Shown one piece after another: positions 8,984-16,358 of a DNA stretch of 54,289 nucleotides. Location: positions 1-54,289 of the forward strand of contig NZ_QDAH01000040.1 of assembly GCF_003075415.1 (NCBI RefSeq), written 5' to 3'. The position numbers were made by a program, and so were the translations under genes. The notes beneath the pieces are model-generated. The model searched no databases, had not been told where the DNA came from, and saw nothing but the letters and a program-made list of their open reading frames with translations. Positions within the stretch are counted from its first letter, which is position 1, and the number at the start of each line of letters is the position of its first letter. This DNA is from Microvirga sp. KLBC 81. Lineage in GTDB: Bacteria; Pseudomonadota; Alphaproteobacteria; Rhizobiales; Beijerinckiaceae.

Positions 8984-9670
8984 ATGTATATCGTTGTCGA
9001 TGATCGACAGATAGTGACGTCAGGATATGTGGCAAGCTTCAAGCGGGAAGGTGTATCTTCCATTGGCTTGTATTCGACCGAATTCAGCGAATGGCTGGAG
9101 GCGGCTTCTGACACCGACATGGAAGCAATCCAGGGCTTCGTTCTCGGCAGTTTCGAACAGCGCGCAAGCTATGCTGAGAGCATTCGGCGGTATTCCAAAG
9201 CTCCCATCATTGCTTTGAGCGATGTGCGCTCTCTTGAGGAGACGCTCGAACTCTTCACCGCGAAGTTCGATGACGTTGTCCGCAAGCCCGTCCACGTAAG
9301 AGAGATCCTTGCTCGCTCGGAAGCCGTTTGGAGGCGCGTGAATGCCAGCTTGGGAAAAGCGAGCCCGAACGACAATGACCGATTGAAGGTCTTTTTCGAT
9401 GGGCGCGATCCTGAGATAGACGGTATTCCCCTCACGCTTCCGCGTCGCGAGCGGCATATCCTCGAGTATCTCGTACGCAAGAAGGGGCACCGCCTGACGA
9501 AGAAGCAGATCTTCGATGCAGTCTATGGCCTCTATAGCGACGATGTCGAGGACAGCGTTGTGGAGGGGCATATCAGCAAGCTGCGCAAGAAATTGCGTCA
9601 GCGCCTGGGGTATGACCCCATCGATGCCAAGCGGTATATCGGCTACTCTTACACCGGCGCTGTCTCTTAA
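8984..9670 (+). CDS. ftcR: Flagellar master transcriptional regulator FtcR/Rem (OmpR type)
   Basis: Two-domain OmpR-family regulator of 228 residues. In Brucella FtcR and Sinorhizobium Rem activate flagellar genes, including fliF in Brucella. Diagnostic segments include V-V-D-D-R near the N terminus, D-D-V-V-R-K-P-V-H-V-R-E-I-L-A-R (about residues 94-109) and the C-terminal winged helix with L-P-R-R-E-R-H-I-L-E-Y-L, V-E-G-H-I-S-K-L-R-K-K-L-R and D-P-I-D-A-K-R-Y-I-G-Y. The strand where the phospho-acceptor Asp normally sits reads G-F-V-L-G with no Asp, so control by phosphorylation looks unlikely. In Sinorhizobium and Brucella the gene lies next to flgE; here it stands alone ahead of the chemotaxis operon. 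Candidate target sites are the dyads listed below. Confidence 0.9.
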   Translation: MYIVVDDRQIVTSGYVASFKREGVSSIGLYSTEFSEWLEAASDTDMEAIQGFVLGSFEQRASYAESIRRYSKAPIIALSDVRSLEETLELFTAKFDDVVRKPVHVREILARSEAVWRRVNASLGKASPNDNDRLKVFFDGRDPEIDGIPLTLPRRERHILEYLVRKKGHRLTKKQIFDAVYGLYSDDVEDSVVEGHISKLRKKLRQRLGYDPIDAKRYIGYSYTGAVS

Positions 9671-9758
9671 ACACAGGGGTGACGACCTCTTCTTCGGAGC
9701 GGATGGATAGCATTCTGCTCCGGCGCTTATGCAAAGCCAGTTTCAGGCATATGGAAAA

Positions 9759-9786
9759 GTCCTCGTCGGGTTCGCCTGGCGAGGAC
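9759..9786 (-). terminator. Minus-strand terminator-like hairpin
   Basis: Perfect 7-base arms GTCCTCG (9759-9765) and CGAGGAC (9780-9786) around a 14-base loop. Read on the minus strand the second arm is followed by TTTTCC, as in an intrinsic terminator. No minus-strand gene is recognised upstream of it, so it may be incidental. Confidence 0.3.
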
Positions 9787-10007
9787 AGTCATAAGATGAC
9801 GCCCAGTTGTGAGGATGCGCATGAGAATTGCTCTGCGATGCCACAATCTCCGCTTTAGCCTCAGATTCTCCTGATGCGTTCTTCGAAATGGCCGGTTCTG
9901 AGCAAGCACCATAGCTGCCGGAAGCTGACCACAGGTGCGATGACGTTTGGCCTGAAAGCCCAAAGGACCTTATCCCGCACAAGTCCCTCCTTTCCTGCAG
10001 CGAAGCC

Positions 10008-10022
10008 AGCCTGACGCAAGGC
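10008..10022. promoter_or_regulatory. Putative flagellar/chemotaxis operator upstream of the chemoreceptor operon
   Basis: AGCCTGACGCAAGGC: inverted arms GCCT/AGGC around GACGCA. It matches the dyad at flgB and motA/flgF in arms and spacing. The centre is about 57 bases upstream of the start codon at 10071. A TAAGAT hexamer begins 16 bases after the centre. Confidence 0.5.
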
Positions 10023-10070
10023 AAGGCCACTAAGATCAATCACGCTGAAGTCCAACTCTAGTCCGTCATT

Positions 10071-11744
10071 ATGTCCATCACGATCTCTCGTCGCCTCGGT
10101 CTGCTTGTCGCTGTTGCCGTCATCATCAGCGCGCTCGCGGTCATTGCGCAGCTCTTCGTCATGAACAATGCAATCGTTCGTGAAAGAAAGCTGTCCGTCC
10201 TCAGTCAAGTGGAAGCTGCTGCCTCTCTCGTAAAAGGCCTTGCCGAGCAGGCAGAAGCTGGACGGCTGACAAAGGAAGAGGCGCAGGAGCGTGCAAAGGC
10301 GGTTCTTCGAAGCATGCGCTACGGCAGCAACGAGTACTTTTTTGCTTATGACTCCTCAGGCCGGATGGTTGTTCACGGCAGCAAACCCGAGAACGAAGGA
10401 AAGGATTTGCGAGGGATAAAGGACGCGAATGGCGTCTACATGCATGCTGAGCTGGTCGACACCGGGCGGCGAGGCGGCGGCTATGTCAGCTATCAGTTCC
10501 CGCGCTTGGGTCAGGACAAGCCGGTGCCCAAGATCGGCTATGCTTACAACTTCGCTCCTTGGCAATGGATCATCTGCACGGGCGTCTACACGGACGACAT
10601 CGACAAGGTCTTCTGGGCGAACGCCCTGAATGCCGCCCTCTGGTCGGCTCTCATGATCGTGGTGCTGATCGGAGCAGCCTGGTTCCTGTCTCGCGGTCTC
10701 GTGCGGCCCGTTCGATCCCTGACGTCGGCGATGGCTGCGCTCGCGGCTGGCGATACGAAGACGGCAGTTCCAGGAACCGGGCGGTTCGACGAAATTGGAA
10801 CAATGGCAAAGGCCGTTCAGACGTTCAAAGCTGCCATGATTGCGAAAATCGAGGCTGACGAGGCAGCCCTGCAGGAGATGAGCGCAAGGGCGCGAAGAGC
10901 CCAGGTTCTGGACGAACTGACCCGGCAGTTCGAGCACAATGTGAGTGCAATGACTCAGTCCCTCTCCAGTGCCGTTTCTCAAATGGAAGCCTCGGCTCAA
11001 TCCATGTCCGTGGTTGCAGACCAAACGAATCATCAGTCGGTCGGCGTTGCGTCGGCGGCTCAGCAGACAACTGCCAATGTTCAGACTGTTGCCGCGGCCA
11101 CCGAAGAGTTGTCGATCTCGATCTGCGAAATTGCCAGTCAGGCGGCTGACTCGTCGCGAATTGCCAATGAGGCCGTGCAGGCGGCACAGCAGACTGACGA
11201 AACCGTTCAAGAGCTTGCGCTGGCTGCGGAACGGATTGGAACTGTTGTCCAGCTGATCAACTCGATTGCCAGCCAGACCAACCTACTTGCGCTCAATGCG
11301 ACCATCGAAGCAGCACGTGCCGGTGAGGCCGGTAAGGGGTTTGCGGTGGTCGCCATGGAAGTGAAGGACCTCGCAAGCCAGACCAGTAAGGCAACGGAAG
11401 AGATTGGAGCACAGATCACAGCTATCCAGGAAGCAACCCAGCAATCCGTGAACGCTATTCAGAATGTTGCAAGGACAATTATCGAAATGTCCCGGATCTC
11501 GACCATGATCGCAGCTGCCATGGAAGAGCAAGGGGCGGCAACCGGTGAGATCTCCCGTAACATTCAGGAGGCCGCCCGGGGTACCGAGCAGGTGACAGGC
11601 AATATCGTCCTGGTGCAGCAGGGTGCTGGCGAAACGGGATCTGCAGCCAATCAGCTTCTTGGCGTAGCCCGTGAGCTTGCCCACCAAACATCCAGGCTTG
11701 GACAAGAGGTCTCTACCTTCATGTCCGGTATCAAGGCCGCATAG
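10071..11744 (+). CDS. Methyl-accepting chemotaxis protein with single Cache sensor
   Basis: Inner-membrane chemoreceptor of 557 residues. TM1 is about residues 9-31. A periplasmic domain (about 35-183) has sCache_2 features, including N-E-Y-F-F-A-Y-D and [15 protein letters not shown]2 is about 186-206, followed by HAMP (about 207-260) and a cytoplasmic signalling hairpin whose tip contains [19 protein letters not shown]. sCache_2 sensors often bind small organic acids, but the ligand here is unknown. The C terminus lacks the N-W-E-T-F pentapeptide that tethers CheR. It is the first gene of the mcp-cheA-cheW-cheY-cheZ operon; cheA starts 60 bases downstream. Confidence 0.93.
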   Translation: MSITISRRLGLLVAVAVIISALAVIAQLFVMNNAIVRERKLSVLSQVEAAASLVKGLAEQAEAGRLTKEEAQERAKAVLRSMRYGSNEYFFAYDSSGRMVVHGSKPENEGKDLRGIKDANGVYMHAELVDTGRRGGGYVSYQFPRLGQDKPVPKIGYAYNFAPWQWIICTGVYTDDIDKVFWANALNAALWSALMIVVLIGAAWFLSRGLVRPVRSLTSAMAALAAGDTKTAVPGTGRFDEIGTMAKAVQTFKAAMIAKIEADEAALQEMSARARRAQVLDELTRQFEHNVSAMTQSLSSAVSQMEASAQSMSVVADQTNHQSVGVASAAQQTTANVQTVAAATEELSISICEIASQAADSSRIANEAVQAAQQTDETVQELALAAERIGTVVQLINSIASQTNLLALNATIEAARAGEAGKGFAVVAMEVKDLASQTSKATEEIGAQITAIQEATQQSVNAIQNVARTIIEMSRISTMIAAAMEEQGAATGEISRNIQEAARGTEQVTGNIVLVQQGAGETGSAANQLLGVARELAHQTSRLGQEVSTFMSGIKAA

Positions 11745-11804
11745 CGAGAGGCGTCGAGCAGTCGACTGCTAACCAGTTACTCCAAAGAGAGAAGAGATAC
11801 GGCA

Positions 11805-14591
11805 ATGGACGACCTCCTCCTTGAGTTCCTTACGGAGACCAGCGAACATCTTGAGACGGTCGACGTGGAGATGGTTCGTTTCGAGCGGGATCCGAACAAC
11901 CAAGCGATCCTCAGCAACATTTTCCGCCTTGTGCATACCATCAAGGGAACTTGCGGGTTCCTCGGGCTTCCGCGACTTGAGGCGCTGGCTCATGCAGCAG
12001 AAACCCTCATGGGCAAGTTCCGCGATGGAATGCCGGTCACAACGTCGGCCGTGTCGCTGATCCTGACGACGCTTGATCGCATCAAAGACATCCTGGGCGA
12101 GCTGGAGCGTCATGGCGTCGAACCGGAAGGTGCCGATGACGATCTGATCGAGGCCCTCGACAGAATGGCGAATGCCGGGACTTATGTGCCTGAGCCCGTT
12201 GCGCCTTCCGCCAAGCCGAAGACGGTCGGAACGCTTGTCCATCAGGTGCTCGAACGCGAGTTGAAACCCGGTGAGGTCTCTCTTGATGAGCTGGAGCGCG
12301 CTTTCCAGGAGGCGCCTGGGCCTGACAGTGAGGCAACGAGCGGCACTCTCGTTTACCAAGTGCTGGAGAGAGCATTGAAGCCCGGAGAGGTTTCCCTCGA
12401 CGAACTGGAACGCGCATTTCGGGAGGCTCCTGGTCCAAATCAAATCGCGCCCGCCAAGCCAACCGCGGTTGCGCCACCTGCACAAGCCAAGCCTCAGAAA
12501 ACTCAAGGTGCCGCAGAAGCATCAGAGAATGGCGAGGGCGGAGAAGGTGTGGCCGGCAAGGTCCAGACGATCCGCGTCAATGTTGATACACTTGAGCACC
12601 TCATGACGATGGTGTCCGAGCTCGTCTTGACCCGTAACCAGCTGCTCGAGATCGCCCGCCGCAATTCCGAAGATTATGGGTACAAGGTGCCTCTGCAGCG
12701 GCTTTCTCAGGTTACGGCCGAGTTGCAGGATGGAGTGATGAAAACGCGCATGCAGCCCATCGGCAATGCTTGGCAGAAATTGCCCCGTGTTGTGCGCGAT
12801 CTGTCGAACGAGCTCTCGAAGCAGATCGAGCTCGTTATGCAGGGAGCCGATACCGAACTCGATAGGCAGGTGCTTGAGGTTATTAAGGATCCCCTCACTC
12901 ACATGGTTCGCAACTCTGCGGATCACGGGATCGAAAGCCCTGCTGAGCGCAGGGCTGCCGGAAAGCCGGAGAAAGGTATCATCCGCCTCAATGCCTATCA
13001 TGAAGGTGGATCGATCACGATCGAGATCTCCGATGACGGCAAGGGTCTGAACTACGCCGCCATTCGCAAGAAGGCAGTCGAGAGAGCTATCGTCAGCGAG
13101 TCAGAGATCGAGCGGATGAGCGACGCTCAGGTCGGCAAATTCATCTTCCATCCGGGCTTCTCGACAGCCGCCGCGGTCACTTCCGTGTCCGGGCGTGGTG
13201 TCGGTATGGATGTGGTGAAGACGAATATCGAACTGATCGGCGGTACGGTCGATATCCGCTCCGAGTCAGGCAGGGGTACGACATTCACCATCAAAATTCC
13301 TCTGACACTGGCAATTGTCGCAGCACTGATCGTTTCGTCGAAGGACCAGCGGTTTGCCATTCCCCAAGTGGCGGTTTCGGAGCTTGTCAGAGTGTCGCCC
13401 GCATCAGAACACTCGATCGAGCGGATCAACGGGACGCCAATTTTACGTCTGCGTGAGCGCTTGCTGCCGATTGTTCCGCTATCTAAGGTGATGCGCCTCT
13501 CCGAAAGTGAGGATGTCGACACCGGATTTGTGGTTGTCACTCAGGTTGCACAGCAGCGTTTCGGCATTCTCGTCAACGGCGTCTTCCATACGGAAGAAAT
13601 TGTGGTCAAGCCGATGTCATCTAAGCTTAGGCATATTCAGCTTTTCTCCGGGAACACCATTCTTGGCGACGGTGCCGTTGTCCTGATCGTGGACCCGAAT
13701 GGCTTGGCCAGAATGGTCGGATCAGGGGTGCAGAACAACGAATTCCAGAACGATGCGACACTCGACCAGGCGATTGCGGCTGTGGAAGAGCTGACGAGCC
13801 TCCTTGTCTTCCGCGGTGGCGGAGACACCTTGAAGGCCGTGCCGCTGTCCTTGGTGACCCGCCTCGAAGAGATTGACGCATCAACGATCGAATGGGCCAG
13901 CGGCCGACCTGTGATGCAATATCGGGGCCGTCTGATGCCGATTGTTTCCTGTGACGAAGATCTTGAGATCAAGACGCAGGGCCTGCAGTCTCTTCTGGTG
14001 TTCTCGGACGGCGAGATATCGATGGGACTTGCTGTGGCCGAGATCGTAGACATCGTCGAAGACAAGCTCGAGGTCGAGCTGCTGGCTGAACGGTCCGATC
14101 TCGTAGGATCGGCCGTCGTGCGGGGTAAGACCACAGAGATCGTGAACATCGCCCATTACCTGCCTCTGGTTCTTGAGACATGGTCTCGCACGGATCAGAG
14201 AGCTAAGCAGAGCAACTCGCTACTCCTCGTCGACGGGTCTAACTTCTTCCGCGACATGCTGGTGCCTGTTCTCAAGGCGTCGGGATACCGTGTGCACACG
14301 GCAGCGACAGCACAGGATGCCGCTCGTTACCTCTCGAGCGGCGCTCAGACGGATTTCATCGTGACCGATCTTGAACTGCCGGGGAATTCTGGATTTGCGT
14401 TCATCGCAACGCTGAGGGCTGACGCCCAGTACCGGTCGATCCCCATCATTGGTCTGACGTTAAGGCCTGACCCTCAGCTGATCGCCTTGGCAAGGCGGTT
14501 CAAGATTACAGAAGTTGTTTCGAAAGTGGACCGTCGAGGATTGTTGTCTGCTCTGGCGGAACTCAGTGGATCGCTTGAGGAGGCTGCATGA
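11805..14591 (+). CDS. cheA: Chemotaxis histidine kinase CheA, hybrid form with C-terminal receiver
   Basis: Cytoplasmic kinase of 928 residues that phosphorylates CheY and CheB. P1 (Hpt) carries phospho-His H44 in L-V-H-T-I-K-G-T-C-G-F-L-G. Residues 142-211 hold two nearly identical 32-residue units (142-173 and 180-211; core L-K-P-G-E-V-S-L-D-E-L-E-R-A-F) where a P2 CheY-docking domain is expected. P3 dimerisation (about 255-330), P4 ATPase (H-M-V-R-N-S-A-D-H-G-I-E, 366-377; D-D-G-K-G, 410-414; G-R-G-V-G-M-D, 463-469) and P5 (about 495-635) follow. A second CheW-like segment (about 655-795) and a receiver domain (about 803-925; Asp855, Lys907) extend it. The receiver's usual acidic pair is reduced to one Asp (V-D-G-S). 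Its stop overlaps the cheW start by 4 bases. Confidence 0.95.
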   Translation: MDDLLLEFLTETSEHLETVDVEMVRFERDPNNQAILSNIFRLVHTIKGTCGFLGLPRLEALAHAAETLMGKFRDGMPVTTSAVSLILTTLDRIKDILGELERHGVEPEGADDDLIEALDRMANAGTYVPEPVAPSAKPKTVGTLVHQVLERELKPGEVSLDELERAFQEAPGPDSEATSGTLVYQVLERALKPGEVSLDELERAFREAPGPNQIAPAKPTAVAPPAQAKPQKTQGAAEASENGEGGEGVAGKVQTIRVNVDTLEHLMTMVSELVLTRNQLLEIARRNSEDYGYKVPLQRLSQVTAELQDGVMKTRMQPIGNAWQKLPRVVRDLSNELSKQIELVMQGADTELDRQVLEVIKDPLTHMVRNSADHGIESPAERRAAGKPEKGIIRLNAYHEGGSITIEISDDGKGLNYAAIRKKAVERAIVSESEIERMSDAQVGKFIFHPGFSTAAAVTSVSGRGVGMDVVKTNIELIGGTVDIRSESGRGTTFTIKIPLTLAIVAALIVSSKDQRFAIPQVAVSELVRVSPASEHSIERINGTPILRLRERLLPIVPLSKVMRLSESEDVDTGFVVVTQVAQQRFGILVNGVFHTEEIVVKPMSSKLRHIQLFSGNTILGDGAVVLIVDPNGLARMVGSGVQNNEFQNDATLDQAIAAVEELTSLLVFRGGGDTLKAVPLSLVTRLEEIDASTIEWASGRPVMQYRGRLMPIVSCDEDLEIKTQGLQSLLVFSDGEISMGLAVAEIVDIVEDKLEVELLAERSDLVGSAVVRGKTTEIVNIAHYLPLVLETWSRTDQRAKQSNSLLLVDGSNFFRDMLVPVLKASGYRVHTAATAQDAARYLSSGAQTDFIVTDLELPGNSGFAFIATLRADAQYRSIPIIGLTLRPDPQLIALARRFKITEVVSKVDRRGLLSALAELSGSLEEAA

Positions 14592-15085
14592 CCATGAAGG
14601 CCCTGAATACCGTTGCCATTGGCGCACCCAAAAGCCTCTCCCGAGAAATGGAGTTCATCACTGTTACCGTGGCGCGTCAGTTGCTCGGCCTTCCTATTGG
14701 CCGCGTCCATGACGTGTTCGTGGTCAGCGAAATGACCAAGGTGCCATTGGCGCAAGCTGAAATTGCCGGATTGCTCAATCTCCGCGGACGCGTCGTCACG
14801 GCTGTGTCGTTGCGCAGCCGTTTGGGCCTTGAGGATGATGGCAGGGCAGAGCGCCGGATGGCGGTCGGCCTCGAAAACCAGGGCGAGGCCTATGGCTTGC
14901 TCGTCGACGATGTTGGGGAAGTGCTCAAGCTCGATGCTGACGAGATGCAGCCTAACCCTGTTCACATGGACCGCCGTTGGGTGAACCTGTCTCAAGGGGT
15001 TCATCAACTCCAGGGCGAGCTGATGATCATCCTCGATGTGGATGCGGTTCTTGCCTTCGGGGCAGAGCGGGACCCGGTCCAATAA
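14588..15085 (+). CDS. cheW: Chemotaxis coupling protein CheW
   Basis: Soluble adaptor of 165 residues joining chemoreceptors to CheA. It has the CheW SH3-like fold signature: L-G-L-P-I-G-R-V-H-D-V, L-N-L-R-G-R-V-V-T-A-V-S-L-R-S-R-L-G and a central Y-G-L-L-V-D-D-V-G-E-V segment, ending with G-E-L-M-I-I-L-D-V-D. Its ATG lies inside the end of cheA, so the two are translationally coupled. The next gene, cheY, begins 48 bases after its stop. Confidence 0.93.
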   Translation: MTMKALNTVAIGAPKSLSREMEFITVTVARQLLGLPIGRVHDVFVVSEMTKVPLAQAEIAGLLNLRGRVVTAVSLRSRLGLEDDGRAERRMAVGLENQGEAYGLLVDDVGEVLKLDADEMQPNPVHMDRRWVNLSQGVHQLQGELMIILDVDAVLAFGAERDPVQ

Positions 15086-15133
15086 GTTCGTTCTGATCAA
15101 TTCCATTCATCTCACTCAATAGGATACGTAACC

Positions 15134-15517
15134 GTGAGCCTAGATCTTTCTACCCCTGTTCTTGTCGTCGACGATTACCAGACGATGGTGCGAATTCTCC
15201 GAAACCTGCTCAAGCAGATCGGCTTCAATGATGTTGATGATGCCTCTGATGGACAGGCTGCGCTGGAGAAGCTCAGATCCAGGAAGTATGGCCTTGTCAT
15301 TTCTGATTGGAACATGGCCCCGATGACAGGATACGAGTTGCTCCAGCAGGTCCGTGCGGATGCCGAACTGGGCTCTCTGCCCTTCATCATGGTGACTGCC
15401 GAAGCAAAGACTGAGAACGTCGTCGCGGCAAAGAAGGCCGGGGTCAACAATTACATTGTGAAACCCTTCAACGCCGAAACTCTCCGGTCCAAGATCAGCG
15501 CTGTCTTCGGCGCATGA
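15134..15517 (+). CDS. cheY: Chemotaxis response regulator CheY (copy 1)
   Basis: Single receiver domain of 127 residues that carries the phosphoryl signal from CheA to the motor switch. All key residues are present: acidic pair D13-D14, phospho-acceptor D58 in V-I-S-D-W-N-M, T88 and K110. The start codon is GTG. It sits between cheW and a cheZ-like gene, which fits a motor-binding CheY that is dephosphorylated by CheZ. A second receiver is at 51576. Which of the two binds FliM cannot be decided from sequence. Confidence 0.92.
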   Translation: MSLDLSTPVLVVDDYQTMVRILRNLLKQIGFNDVDDASDGQAALEKLRSRKYGLVISDWNMAPMTGYELLQQVRADAELGSLPFIMVTAEAKTENVVAAKKAGVNNYIVKPFNAETLRSKISAVFGA

Positions 15518-15536
15518 GCATATCGCGGTAAGAGCC

Positions 15537-16235
15537 ATGAACCCACGTAAGAGCTATCGTATCGAGGCTCATATGGCCTCCGCCCCTCCTGACGAGGGAG
15601 TTCTCGAGCGTCATAACGAAGTTATGTCCATGCTTGGGACGATCAAGGAAGCTATCGTCCCGGCAAAGGAGCTGTCTGCAGCGCTCATCGAAGAGCACCG
15701 CAAGGACATGCAGGAGGCTCTTCGTCTCAAGGTCGAACTAGACTCGATCTACGAGGCGATTGAGCGAACCAAGCGTGAGATCGCAACGCTCCGTTATGCT
15801 GGAGCCCAGGGGCAAGAGATCAACCGCGTCACGGATGAGCTTGGCGCCATTGTGCTCGGTACTGAGACTGCGACCAATGCGATCCTGGCGTCCGCGGAAA
15901 GGATCGATGAGTTGTCGGGCAACCTCGCTGCGCGTCTTGCGGGCGGGGATCAGGATTTTGCCCGTGAAATCTCCGATCAGGTCATCAGCATCTTTGAGGC
16001 TTGCAACTTTCAGGATATTACGGGTCAGCGCATCAGCAAGGTCGTGAATGCGATGAGGTTCGTCGAAGAGCGCGTCCATGAGATGATCGAGATCTGGGGC
16101 GGACTAGAGAGCTTCAAGGATATCGAGACCACGGACGTTACGCGCCAGGGTGATGAGGCGCTTCTCAACGGGCCAGCGCTTTCAACGGACAAGGGCATCA
16201 CGTCACAGGATGCTATTGATGCTCTGTTTGGCTGA
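15537..16235 (+). CDS. cheZ: CheZ-type CheY-P phosphatase
   Basis: Mainly helical protein of about 232 residues. The C-terminal half carries N-F-Q-D-I-T-G-Q-R-I-S-K, matching the CheZ active-site helix, where Asp and Gln (here D160 and Q164) promote CheY-P hydrolysis. The N-terminal two-thirds is predicted coiled-coil, as in the CheZ hairpin dimer. An alternative ATG at 15573 has a GAGG sequence 5 bases upstream and may be the true start. CheZ is less widespread than CheC/CheX/CheD outside gamma- and betaproteobacteria; no cheD is present in this window. It is the last gene of the operon and is followed by a large hairpin. Confidence 0.85.
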   Translation: MNPRKSYRIEAHMASAPPDEGVLERHNEVMSMLGTIKEAIVPAKELSAALIEEHRKDMQEALRLKVELDSIYEAIERTKREIATLRYAGAQGQEINRVTDELGAIVLGTETATNAILASAERIDELSGNLAARLAGGDQDFAREISDQVISIFEACNFQDITGQRISKVVNAMRFVEERVHEMIEIWGGLESFKDIETTDVTRQGDEALLNGPALSTDKGITSQDAIDALFG

Positions 16236-16247
16236 GCGCAGCATTAC

Positions 16248-16284
16248 GAACGCGGATGCCCGTTCTAGTTGGGCATTCACGTTC
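16248..16284 (+). terminator. Stem-loop after cheZ
   Basis: A 14-base stem with two G-T wobbles (left arm 16248-16261, right arm 16271-16284) closes a 9-base loop 12 bases past the cheZ stop. There is no T run, so it may act as an mRNA end barrier or bidirectional terminator. A second perfect 8-base inverted repeat, CAGCAGGA/TCCTGCTG, lies at 16302-16335. Confidence 0.45.
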
Positions 16285-16358
16285 CGTTGACGGATGTATT
16301 ACAGCAGGAAGTTCACCGTTGAGGGGCTCCTGCTGCTCCGAAGGGTTTGGCTCGAGAT

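Larger units (their letters stand above)
9671..10070. other. 400-base intergenic region between ftcR and the chemoreceptor
   Basis: No supported gene. An imperfect hairpin (arms CGGAGC/GCTCCG, 9695-9722) follows ftcR and may end its transcript. A second hairpin (GTCCTCG/CGAGGAC, 9759-9786) is followed by TTTT only when read on the minus strand. The right end holds the putative FtcR-type dyad (10008-10022) and a TAAGAT hexamer (10031-10036) upstream of the chemoreceptor. Confidence 0.5.

Noticed and set aside
10356..11210. 284-codon open frame antisense to the chemoreceptor
   Set aside because: The sense strand is a complete chemoreceptor; the antisense product has no recognisable domain.
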